A stretch of DNA of 64,000 nt from contig NZ_SJKB01000007.1 in NCBI RefSeq assembly GCF_004331465.1, forward strand, positions 310,001 through 374,000, read 5' to 3'. The notes beneath the pieces are model-generated. The model was not told the origin of the DNA, ran no database searches, and saw only the letters and a program-made list of their open reading frames with translations. The position numbers and the translations under genes are program-made. This document shows positions 23,791-31,136 of the stretch, piece after piece. The stretch is from Kribbella pittospori. GTDB lineage: Bacteria > Actinomycetota > Actinomycetes > Propionibacteriales > Kribbellaceae. The stretch's first letter is position 1. Every line of letters begins with the position of its first letter.

Positions 23791-24120
23791 GCCACCCCGG
23801 CCGCTCTCCCTTGTACCCGTGGCTGACGGAGCTCCCCCTGGCACCCGGCGCCTGGCTGTTGCCGACACGAACGGATATCCCCGCCCGTGGTGGGTTCTCC
23901 CCTCGTACAAGAGCAGAGAACCCATCACACGAACGGATCTCCCCTCGAACGCCGAGCCGGGAGTGGGGTGGGGTGGGGCGCGGGCGGGGTGGTGCTGGGA
24001 GTACGGCGGGTTGCGTGGCTGAGGGCGTGTGCATTCGCCGGGAGGTGCTCGGTTGTGAATGGAAGAAGCCCGGCACATCGTGTGTGCCGGGCTTCTGTGC
24101 GTCTGTGCCTACTTCTGGGC
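23791..24120. other. Non-coding interval with short repeats
   Basis: No credible gene is seen in these 330 bp. Two exact copies of ACACGAACGGAT (23865-23876 and 23927-23938) lie 62 bp apart, each followed by a C-rich stretch. Between them TGGGTTCTC (23891-23899) and GAGAACCCA (23916-23924) form a 9-bp stem that may terminate the acyltransferase operon. A GTGGGG-rich stretch follows, then the terminator of the minus-strand gene. Confidence 0.5.
24064..24096 (-). terminator. Strong hairpin downstream of the DUF5667 gene
   Basis: A perfect 14-bp stem, AGAAGCCCGGCACA (24064-24077) with TGTGCCGGGCTTCT (24083-24096), and a 5-nt loop lie 24 nt past the stop of the anti-sigma gene. The minus-strand tail is short and pyrimidine-rich. 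Confidence 0.75.
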
Positions 24121-25305
24121 CTACTTCCAGGGTGGGAGCAGGGTCTGGATGACGCCGGGGAGATTGATGAGAGTCGGAATGCTGAGGGTCGGGAAGGGCC
24201 AGGGCCACGACGGTGTGCCTGGCGTCGGGAGGCTCGGGAGGACCGTGGGGGTCGTCGACGAGTTCGGGGTGTTCGGCTTCGGCGGCGTCTTCAGGCTCGG
24301 CGGGGGAGTGTTGGACTCCTCGACGATCGTCGTGTTCGGCAGCTTGGTCGGCGACCCACTCGGCTGCGTGGACGCACCGGGTGCCGGCGCGGTGGACGCC
24401 TTCGAGTTGGGCGATCCGTTGGACGGATTGCTCGGCTCGGTGCCCACGCTCGGACCGGCAGGCTGGGTGCCCTTGGCCGGCTTCGGCTGGTCGCACTTCG
24501 GGCAGGCGGCCGTGGTGTGCTGGGCCAGTTGCTCGATGGTGGCCAGCGCCTCCACGGCGGACTTCAGCGACTCCGGGGGCAGTTTCGGCGCGAGCTCACC
24601 AAGAGCCTGGCGGGCGTTCGTGATGAAGGTGGTGATCGCCGTGATCGAACCCTCGTCGCCGTCCTGCTGGTACGACGCGACCAGGCGGGACACGCCTTTG
24701 CGTGCCTGCGCCGAGAAGTCGTCCAGAGTGCCGTTGATCGTGCCCACGTCGCCGCCGTGCTCGGCCAGCGCGCGGACCTCGGACAGTCGGGTCATCGCGT
24801 GCTCGAGATCGCGCCGGCCGCGGGAGTCGTCCCCGACGCCCACGTTGGTGGCCACGTTCTCGATGCTGCGCTTCATCCCGTACAAGGTGTCGCCGGGCAT
24901 CGCCTGCTGAGCGGCGGCGGCGGAACCGATGCCACCTCCGAGCAGGACCAGCGCGGCGGTACTGGCCACGAGCCGGATGCGCCGGCCGTGACGATGGCGG
25001 ATAGGTGTCACGGACGCGTCGACGTCCTCGCGGGTCGGCGGGTCGTCCGGACCGTCAGGAGTGCTGTGCACCACCATCGGAGTCGTCGCCGCGCGGGCAG
25101 CCGCCTGTTCCATCAGGCGGTGCCGTAGCTCGGCACTGAACTCCGGACGCGGTGCCACTGCGCCGGCGGTCCTCAGCCGTCCGACCAGCTCCACAGCCTC
25201 CACAAGCTCCGGGTCATCGCTCAGTCGCGAAGAGTGACGGGGCCCGTGATCGACGGCGTGCGCGAATGACTCCGCGCGCGCTCGAGCCCTGTGTAGGTCA
25301 CTCAT
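24121..25305 (-). CDS. DUF5667-domain membrane protein, probable anti-sigma factor (RsbN type)
   Basis: A 394-residue single-pass protein. Residues 1-110 are cytoplasmic; a transmembrane helix lies near 111-130 (RLVASTAALVLLGGGIGSAAA); the extracytoplasmic DUF5667 helical domain (near 130-265, beginning AMPGDTLYGMKRSIENVATN) ends with a long Pro/Ser/Thr-rich tail. Streptomyces RsbN, the anti-sigma factor for BldN, has the same architecture and the same position directly after the sigma gene. I infer that the N-terminus holds the upstream sigma factor at the membrane. Its Shine-Dalgarno lies in a potential hairpin. Confidence 0.85.
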   Translation of the reverse strand: MSDLHRARARAESFAHAVDHGPRHSSRLSDDPELVEAVELVGRLRTAGAVAPRPEFSAELRHRLMEQAAARAATTPMVVHSTPDGPDDPPTREDVDASVTPIRHRHGRRIRLVASTAALVLLGGGIGSAAAAQQAMPGDTLYGMKRSIENVATNVGVGDDSRGRRDLEHAMTRLSEVRALAEHGGDVGTINGTLDDFSAQARKGVSRLVASYQQDGDEGSITAITTFITNARQALGELAPKLPPESLKSAVEALATIEQLAQHTTAACPKCDQPKPAKGTQPAGPSVGTEPSNPSNGSPNSKASTAPAPGASTQPSGSPTKLPNTTIVEESNTPPPSLKTPPKPNTPNSSTTPTVLPSLPTPGTPSWPWPFPTLSIPTLINLPGVIQTLLPPWK

Positions 25306-25310
25306 GTGTT

Positions 25311-25368
25311 CTCGTTCTCCTCAATGGCCAGTCGGGGTCACCGACAGGTCCTCACGAAGGAGAACGAG
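25311..25368 (-). promoter_or_regulatory. mRNA hairpin covering the anti-sigma ribosome-binding site
   Basis: CTCGTTCTCCT (minus sense, from 25368) pairs perfectly over 11 bp with AGGAGAACGAG (ending at 25311), which contains the AGGAG Shine-Dalgarno of the DUF5667 gene; an inner GTCGG/CCGAC hairpin lies in the loop. Translation of the anti-sigma factor could be limited relative to the sigma factor. Confidence 0.55.
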
Positions 25369-25412
25369 GAAACTCGCTGACGGGTTACGAAAGACATTCG
25401 TTGTCATCCTCC

Positions 25413-25985
25413 TCACCTCAAGTCCTTGGGGATAACCTTCGCCAAGTGCCGTACGGCCCTCAGTTGCAGTTGCTTGACGGCGCCTTCGGACTTCTCCAGC
25501 GCCTTGGCCGTTTCCGCGATCGACAATCCGGCGAAGAATCGCATCGTCAGGCAGTCGCGCTGCTCCTCGGGCAAGGCCGCGACGGCGTCCCGCAGCACCT
25601 CGGCGGTGGCGGCGGCCAGTACGTCGACCTCCGGCCCCTCGGTCTGCCGGTCGTGCGTCTCGATCTCGTCCGTGACCACCTCGAGCCGGACCCGGCCGGA
25701 CTTGTAGTGGTCGGTGATCAGGTTCCGGGCGATCGTCACCAGCCAGGCGCCGAAGTCCCGGCCCTGCCAGCGGAACGAGTCCAGTGCGCGCAGCGCCCGG
25801 ACGAACGTCTCGCTGGTCAGGTCCTCGGCGAGTGCCGAGGACGACACCCGTGCGTAGATGTAGCGATAGACGGTGAGCGAGTACTCGTCGTACAGCTCAC
25901 CGAAGGCACCGACGTCCCCGGCCTGGGCGCGATCGACGAGCTCCGCACGTCTCATCCCGTCCGGGCTTGGCTCCGGCGTCGTCAA
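25413..25985 (-). CDS. ECF-type RNA polymerase sigma factor, BldN type
   Basis: A 190-residue sigma factor from a TTG at 25985. Region 2 is GAFGELYDEYSLTVYRYIYAR and AEDLTSETFVRALRALDSFRWQGRDFGAWL in type; region 4 is LPEEQRDCLTMRFFAGLS and AETAKALEKSEGAVKQLQLRAVRHLA. These closely resemble Streptomyces BldN, a developmental sigma, and the next gene is an RsbN-type anti-sigma. The TTG has GGGGAG 5 nt upstream. The frame stays open to a GTG at 26150, which would add 55 residues and mimic the BldN pro-sequence, but that GTG lies upstream of the predicted promoter. Confidence 0.88.
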   Translation of the reverse strand: MTTPEPSPDGMRRAELVDRAQAGDVGAFGELYDEYSLTVYRYIYARVSSSALAEDLTSETFVRALRALDSFRWQGRDFGAWLVTIARNLITDHYKSGRVRLEVVTDEIETHDRQTEGPEVDVLAAATAEVLRDAVAALPEEQRDCLTMRFFAGLSIAETAKALEKSEGAVKQLQLRAVRHLAKVIPKDLR

Positions 25986-26351
25986 GATTTCTCCCCGTTC
26001 AACTGACACGTCTTCTGACACATCCGCGAATGGCCACAGCGGCTTGAGGCAGCACTGAGCGTTATGCCTCAAGCACTCGCTGTCAACAGCCTGAGGCGTG
26101 CCGCCTTCCGTCCGGTCCGAGTCGTCACGAATGCGCCAGCGGGCCGGCACCGGACAACGGCGCAGCCTGCTGCCGGGGGTAATTGCGCATAGGACCCCGG
26201 CCGGACGGTTTCTGCAGTGTGAGGTTCAGCAGAAGCTCGCCCACGAGTTCACCTGTATATCGCCCGTCACGCTCTGCTGCAACCGTTCCGAGCGAGCCGA
26301 ACGCTCCAACCGTGCCGGAAGCGCGCCCCGGCGACATGGCAGACTCGCCTG
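25986..26351. other. Divergent upstream region of sigma and acyl-CoA-synthetase genes
   Basis: This ~366-bp stretch is mainly regulatory. It holds a minus-strand promoter for the sigma gene with a bracketing inverted repeat (26042-26086), and near the right end a weak -10 (CAGACT, 26340-26345) 6 nt before the GTG of the AMP-binding protein. If the longer sigma start at 26150 is used, part of it is coding. Confidence 0.5.
26042..26086 (-). promoter_or_regulatory. Promoter and perfect 10-bp inverted repeat of the BldN-type sigma gene
   Basis: On the minus strand a consensus -35 TTGACA (26086-26081), a 16-bp spacer and TAACGC (26064-26059) form a promoter. GCTTGAGGCA (26042-26051) and TGCCTCAAGC (26065-26074) are a perfect inverted repeat whose 13-bp centre contains the -10 box. 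A further half-copy GCCTGAGGC lies at 26089-26097. Confidence 0.55.
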
Positions 26352-27803
26352 GTGAACTTCAATTTCGCTGACATTCTTCGTGACACAGCGCAACGTCACG
26401 GTGAACGTCTGGCGCTGGTCGACGGGGACCGGCGGCTGACCTGGCGCGAACTCGACAACGTCGTCGACGCGACCGCGCAGGGGTTCGCCGCGGCCGGCCT
26501 GGTGCCTGGGTACCGGGTCGTCCTGCTGATGGCCAACAGCATCGAGTTCGTCGCGTCCTACTTGGGGATTCTCCGCGCCGGGCTGGTCGCCGTACCGCTG
26601 AACACCGGGCTCACCGAGCCCGAGATCGGGGCCGTCCTGAAGCACTCCGGAGCCCGGCTCGCGGTCACCGACAGCGACCTCGCGGCGAAGGTCGGTGAGG
26701 GGGTCCGGACGGTGCGTCCGGGCGAGCTCCAGGGTGACGCTCCGTTACTTCCGTCGATCGACCCTGAGACACTCGCGGTCCTGCTGTACACGTCTGGAAC
26801 CAGTGGCGATCCGCGGGCGGCAATGCTCAGCCATCGGGCACTGGCTGCGAACGTCAAGAATCTTTCCGAGCTCGGCGAGGACCGGATGGGTCCGGAGGAC
26901 GTCGTCCTCGGGGTCCTGCCGATGTTCCACGCGTTCGGTTTGAACGCCGTACTGGGCTGGGCTGTCGCCACCGGCGCCGCGCTCGTGATCGACCAGCGGT
27001 TCGACTCCGCGCACACGCTCGACCTGATCGGCAAGTACGGCGTGACGCGGCTGCCGCTCGCGCCCCCGGCACTGAATGCCCTGCTGGCCCGGTCGGATCT
27101 GCGGGACGCGCTGAAGACGATCAAGGTCGTGCTGACCGGCGCGTCCACCCTGGACCGCGAGATGGCAGACCGGTTCGAGCGTGAGACCGGCAAGTTCGTG
27201 CACCAGGGCTACGGCCTGACCGAGGCTTCGCCCGGTGTCACCACCACGCTGGGGGAGAGCGAGCCGAAGCCCGGCTCGGTCGGCCGTCCGCTGCCGAACG
27301 TCGAGCTCCGGATCGCCGACGAGCAGGGCGAGGACGTCGAGGGCGACGACCCCGGCGAGATCGTGATCCGCGGTGGCAACCTGTTCTCCGGCTACTGGCC
27401 GGACGGTGTCGAAGGCCCGGACCGCGAGGGTTGGTACCGCACCGGCGACGTCGGGTTCCTGGACGCCGACGGCGACCTGTTCCTGGTCGACCGGCTCCGC
27501 GAGCTGGTCATCGTGTCCGGCTTCAACGTCTTCCCGAGCGAGGTCGAGGAGGTGCTGGTCGGTGCGCCCGGCGTCCGTGAGGCCGCGGTCATCGGCGTAC
27601 CGTCCGAGGAGACCGGCGAAGCGGTGAAGGCGTTCGTCGTACCGCAGACCGGCGCGACCGTGGACACCGCCGAGGTCCTGGAGTACGCCGGGACGCGGCT
27701 GGCCAGGTTCAAGTGCCCGGTCGAGATCGAGGTGGTCGACCATCTGCCGCACTCGGTCACCGGCAAGGTCGCGAAGGGCCGGCTGCGGGAGGGCGATCGA
27801 TGA
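26352..27803 (+). CDS. AMP-dependent synthetase/ligase (acyl-CoA synthetase-like)
   Basis: A 483-residue adenylate-forming enzyme of the ANL superfamily. Core motifs: A3 LLYTSGTSGDPRAAMLSH (the usual PKG is PRA), A5 HQGYGLTEASP, A7 GWYRTGDVG, A8 VDRLRELVIVSGFNVFPSEVEE and A10 HSVTGKVAKGRLRE with the catalytic lysine. It is shorter than most fatty-acyl-CoA synthetases but complete. It likely activates a carboxylic acid as acyl-AMP and then acyl-CoA; the acid is unknown. It overlaps the glutaredoxin gene (ATGA). The GTG start lies 6 nt after a weak -10. Confidence 0.9.
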   Translation: MNFNFADILRDTAQRHGERLALVDGDRRLTWRELDNVVDATAQGFAAAGLVPGYRVVLLMANSIEFVASYLGILRAGLVAVPLNTGLTEPEIGAVLKHSGARLAVTDSDLAAKVGEGVRTVRPGELQGDAPLLPSIDPETLAVLLYTSGTSGDPRAAMLSHRALAANVKNLSELGEDRMGPEDVVLGVLPMFHAFGLNAVLGWAVATGAALVIDQRFDSAHTLDLIGKYGVTRLPLAPPALNALLARSDLRDALKTIKVVLTGASTLDREMADRFERETGKFVHQGYGLTEASPGVTTTLGESEPKPGSVGRPLPNVELRIADEQGEDVEGDDPGEIVIRGGNLFSGYWPDGVEGPDREGWYRTGDVGFLDADGDLFLVDRLRELVIVSGFNVFPSEVEEVLVGAPGVREAAVIGVPSEETGEAVKAFVVPQTGATVDTAEVLEYAGTRLARFKCPVEIEVVDHLPHSVTGKVAKGRLREGDR

Positions 27804-28036
27804 GCAGGGTCACACTGTTCGGGAAGCCCGGCTGTCACCTGTGTGACGACGCCCGCGAGATCGTCCGCGCGGTCTGCGCCGAGCTCGGGGTGGAGTGGAC
27901 CGAGGTCGACATCACCCAGGACGACCGCCTGTTCACGGAGTACGGCGAACAGATCCCGGTCACCTTCGTCGACGGCAAGCAGCACGACTTCTGGCGCGTC
28001 GACCCGGCCCGCCTCCGCAAGGCCCTCACGGCATAG
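27800..28036 (+). CDS. Glutaredoxin-family thiol-disulfide protein
   Basis: A 78-residue thioredoxin-fold protein with active site KPGCHLCDDA (CxxC at residues 10-13) and the cis-proline in QIPVTFVDGK. DUF836/glutaredoxin-like proteins of this type precede hemA or rex in many actinobacteria (Rv0508 in M. tuberculosis). Probably a cytoplasmic redox carrier; its specific partner is unknown. It is translationally coupled to the AMP-ligase gene and separated from rex by the Rex-controlled promoter. Confidence 0.88.
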   Translation: MSRVTLFGKPGCHLCDDAREIVRAVCAELGVEWTEVDITQDDRLFTEYGEQIPVTFVDGKQHDFWRVDPARLRKALTA

Positions 28037-28060
28037 TGCGCTGGGTCACTCTCGCCGATT

Positions 28061-28089
28061 TTGTTCTCACGTTCACAAGCTCCTAGAGT
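28061..28089 (+). promoter_or_regulatory. rex promoter with Rex operator (ROP)
   Basis: TTGTTCTCACGTTCACAA (28061-28078) matches the Streptomyces Rex operator TTGTGAA-N4-TTCACAA in the full right arm and in TTGT of the left. It covers the -35 (TTGTTC) and spacer of a promoter whose -10 is TAGAGT (28084-28089) at 17-bp spacing, so bound Rex would block RNA polymerase. Confidence 0.75.
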
Positions 28090-28145
28090 AAGGAACGGGC
28101 CGCCGGCCGTCAGACCGCGGCCGAGCAACCGTTCCCAGGAGAATT

Positions 28146-28901
28146 GTGACGCGTGCCAGCAGCCGTCGACCGGGCCCGCCGACGAGAACCGAACGCGGGA
28201 TCCCCGAGGCGACTGTCGCGCGCTTGCCGGTCTACCTCCGGGCGCTGACCGCACTGTCGGACAGCGGGATCGCGACCGCCTCGAGTGAGGACCTGGCCAC
28301 CGCCGCCGGAGTCAACTCGGCCAAGCTGCGCAAGGATCTGTCCTACCTGGGCTCGTACGGCACCCGCGGCGTCGGGTACGACGTCGAGTACCTCCGCTAC
28401 CAGATCGCCCGTGAGATCGGCGTCACCCAGGACTGGGCCGTGGTCATCGTCGGGATCGGAAACCTGGGCCACGCGCTGGCGAACTACTCCGGTTTCGGCA
28501 CCCGCGGGTTCCGCATCGTGGCGCTGCTCGACGCCGACCCGAACCTGATCGGCGAGCGGATCGGCGACATGGAGGTCCGCGACTTCGCCGAACTGGAGGA
28601 CATCGTCAAGGCCGACCGGGTCTCGATCGGCGTCATCACCACTCCCGCCGGCCCGGCCCAGGGCGTCTGCGACCGGTTGGTCGCCGCCGGAGTGACCAGC
28701 ATCCTGAACTTCGCGCCGGTGGTGCTGTCCGTGCCCACCGGTGTCGACATCCGCAAGGTGGACCTCTCGATCGAGTTGCAGATCCTGGCGTACCACGAAC
28801 AACGAAAGTCCGGAGAGGCGGCGCTCCCCCAGGTGCCCGAGCTACCAGCGATGAACGGCCTGACGGATCTTCCGAGCGTGGGCGGGGGTGTCGGCGCGTG
28901 A
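28146..28901 (+). CDS. rex: Redox-sensing transcriptional repressor Rex
   Basis: A 251-residue repressor that senses the NADH/NAD+ ratio: it binds operators when NADH is low and is released by NADH. The N-terminal winged helix has IPEATVARLPVYLRALTAL and ASSEDLATAAGVNSAKLRKDLSYLGSYG. A Rossmann domain follows with VIVGIGNLGHALANY near 100-115, and a C-terminal domain-swapped helix. The GTG start is chosen for AGGAG just upstream. A Rex operator overlaps its own promoter, giving autoregulation of the rex-hem operon as in Streptomyces. Confidence 0.95.
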   Translation: MTRASSRRPGPPTRTERGIPEATVARLPVYLRALTALSDSGIATASSEDLATAAGVNSAKLRKDLSYLGSYGTRGVGYDVEYLRYQIAREIGVTQDWAVVIVGIGNLGHALANYSGFGTRGFRIVALLDADPNLIGERIGDMEVRDFAELEDIVKADRVSIGVITTPAGPAQGVCDRLVAAGVTSILNFAPVVLSVPTGVDIRKVDLSIELQILAYHEQRKSGEAALPQVPELPAMNGLTDLPSVGGGVGA

Positions 28902-28974
28902 ACGAGCGGAGCGAGTTCACCAATAAGCTCAGCAGCTCGAGCTCATCCGCGCCCGCAGCGAAGCGAGGACGAGG

Positions 28975-30258
28975 ATGAGCTATCTGGTCGTCGGTATCAG
29001 CCACCGCTCAGCTGACATCAACGTCCTCGAGCGCGTGGCGCTCGATCCGGACGCGGCGACCAAGCTGGCCCTGGCGGTCAAGAACACCCCGGCCGTCGCC
29101 GAGTCCGCGGTGATCGCCACCTGCAACCGGACCGAGGTCTACGCGACCGTCGACCGCTTCCACGCGGGCATGGACGAGGTCACCGCGATCCTGTCCGACG
29201 TCACCGGCGTACCGCTGCTGGACCTGGCCGAGCACCTCTACGTGCACTTCGAGGAAGGTGCCGTCGCCCACCTGTTCCAGGTAGCGGTCGGGCTGGACTC
29301 GATGGTCGTCGGCGAGAGCCAGATCCTCGGCCAGGTGAAGGAAACGCTGCGCGTCGGCCAGGACCTGGAGACCATCGGCACCGACCTGAACGCCCTGCTC
29401 CAGCACGCGTTGCGGGTCGGCAAGCGGGCGCACGCCGAGACCGGCATCGACTCGGCCGGTCGGTCGGTCGTGTCGGCCGGGCTGGAAGCTCTCGGCGGGT
29501 TCGAAGGCCGCCGCGCGCTGGTCGTCGGCGCCGGCTCGATGGCCTCGCTCGCCGCGCAGACGCTGCTCAACAACGGCGCGCAGAGCGTGACCATTGCCAA
29601 CCGCAACTATGACCGCGCGGTCGCGCTGGCCGAGCGCGTCGGCGGTACGGCGATCCAGCTCGCGAACGTGCCCGACGCACTGGCCGAGGCCGAGCTGGTC
29701 GTGTCGTGCACCGGCGCGCGAGGCGTTGTGCTGACCGAGGAGATGATCCGGAACGCGACGGACGGACGGCCGTTCGGCGTACTGGACGTCGCTCTGCCGC
29801 GGGACGTGGCTCCTGAGGCCGCGCGCATCCCGGGCGTCACGCTGGTCACCCTGGCCGACATCGCCGGGACGGCCGGCGGCAGCGAGGCCGACATCGACGA
29901 GGTACGCCGGATCGTCAGCGAGGAGACCGGGGCGTTCGAGGCGACCCGGCGGGCCGCATCGGTCGCGCCGACGGTGGTCGCGCTGCGGGCGATGGCGACG
30001 GAGCTGGTCGACTCCGAGCTGGCCCGGCTGGAGCGCAGGCTCCCTGGCCTGGACGACGTTCAGCGCGAAGAGGTCACCCGGACGATCCGCCGCGTGGTCG
30101 ACAAGGTGCTGCACAACCCGACGGTCCGGGTGAAGGAGCTCGCCGCTGATCCGGGCGGGCCGACGTACGCGAACGCACTGCGTGAACTCTTCGCCCTCGA
30201 TCAGGCGACGGTCGACGCGGTGACCACGCCGAAGGCGCGCGGAGGTGAGCACGCATGA
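28975..30258 (+). CDS. hemA: Glutamyl-tRNA reductase
   Basis: First committed step of C5-pathway tetrapyrrole synthesis: NADPH-dependent reduction of Glu-tRNA to glutamate-1-semialdehyde. The 427-residue protein has the nucleophilic Cys50 in ATCNRTEVYA, the GESQILGQVK signature near 114, an NADPH-binding VVGAGSMASLAAQTL and the C-terminal dimerisation helices. It is third in the operon rex-hemA-hemC-hemD-hemB. Its stop overlaps hemC (ATGA). The 73-nt gap after rex contains GTGAAC...GTTCAC (28898-28920), which could form a small hairpin. Confidence 0.96.
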   Translation: MSYLVVGISHRSADINVLERVALDPDAATKLALAVKNTPAVAESAVIATCNRTEVYATVDRFHAGMDEVTAILSDVTGVPLLDLAEHLYVHFEEGAVAHLFQVAVGLDSMVVGESQILGQVKETLRVGQDLETIGTDLNALLQHALRVGKRAHAETGIDSAGRSVVSAGLEALGGFEGRRALVVGAGSMASLAAQTLLNNGAQSVTIANRNYDRAVALAERVGGTAIQLANVPDALAEAELVVSCTGARGVVLTEEMIRNATDGRPFGVLDVALPRDVAPEAARIPGVTLVTLADIAGTAGGSEADIDEVRRIVSEETGAFEATRRAASVAPTVVALRAMATELVDSELARLERRLPGLDDVQREEVTRTIRRVVDKVLHNPTVRVKELAADPGGPTYANALRELFALDQATVDAVTTPKARGGEHA

Positions 30259-31136
30259 TCAGGCTCGGCACCCGGCGGTCCGCGCTGGCGACCGTACAGG
30301 CAACCATGGTCGCCGACTGGCTGCGCGAGCTCGGCCACGAGGTCGAGCTGGTGCCGATCGTCACGACCGGGGACGTCAACAGGGCGCCGGTGGAACAGAT
30401 CGGCGGCATCGGCATCTTCGTCAGCGCACTGCGCGACGCCTTGCTGGCCAACGAGATCGACATCGCCGTGCACTCGCTGAAGGATCTCCCGACCCAGCCA
30501 CTCGAGGGGCTGGCCATGGGCGCGATCCCGGTCCGCGAGGACCCGCGCGACGTACTGGTCGCCCGCGACGGGCTGACCCTGGGTGAGCTGCCATCGGGTG
30601 CACTTGTCGGCACCGGCGCGGCTCGCCGGGTGGCGCAGCTCGACGCGCTCGGCCTCGGCATCGAATGCACCGGGATCCGCGGCAACGTGGACACCCGGAT
30701 CGGGATGGTCACCGAAGGCAAATTGGACGCGGTGGTCCTCGCGAGGGCAGGGTTGTCCCGGCTGGGACGGCTCGCCGAGGTGACCGAGACCCTGGATCCG
30801 ATCCAGGTCCTGCCCGCACCGGGACAAGGTGCCCTGGGCATCGAATGCCGGGCGGGCGACACCGAGGTGCTGGCCGCCCTGGCTCCGCTGGACGATGCGG
30901 CCACCCGGGCCGCGGTCACGGCGGAACGGCAACTGCTGGCCACGCTCGAGGCGGGTTGCACGGCTCCGGTCGGCGCCCTCGCCGAGGTGGTCGACGGTGA
31001 GGACGGCCCCGAGCTGTGGCTGCGGGGCGCGCTCGGCCAGGACGACGGCGTACGGCGGCTCTCCGCGAACGGGCCGGTGGACGATCCGGTGGCCCTGGGC
31101 AAAGCGCTGGCGAACGAGTTGCTGGAGCGAACATGA
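30255..31136 (+). CDS. hemC: Hydroxymethylbilane synthase (porphobilinogen deaminase)
   Basis: Polymerises four porphobilinogen units to hydroxymethylbilane using a dipyrromethane cofactor bound to a cysteine. The 293-residue protein begins IRLGTRRSALATVQA, has AVHSLKDLPT with the catalytic Asp region, APGQGALGIECR and the cofactor loop EAGCTAPVGA with Cys235. It overlaps hemA at its start and hemD at its end (both ATGA), so the three are translated together. Confidence 0.96.
   Translation: MIRLGTRRSALATVQATMVADWLRELGHEVELVPIVTTGDVNRAPVEQIGGIGIFVSALRDALLANEIDIAVHSLKDLPTQPLEGLAMGAIPVREDPRDVLVARDGLTLGELPSGALVGTGAARRVAQLDALGLGIECTGIRGNVDTRIGMVTEGKLDAVVLARAGLSRLGRLAEVTETLDPIQVLPAPGQGALGIECRAGDTEVLAALAPLDDAATRAAVTAERQLLATLEAGCTAPVGALAEVVDGEDGPELWLRGALGQDDGVRRLSANGPVDDPVALGKALANELLERT

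Noticed and set aside
28898..28920. GTGAAC...GTTCAC after rex as a second Rex operator
   Set aside because: The arms lack the outer TT/AA of the Rex consensus and the spacing is 11 instead of 4-6; more likely a small hairpin in the rex-hemA gap.
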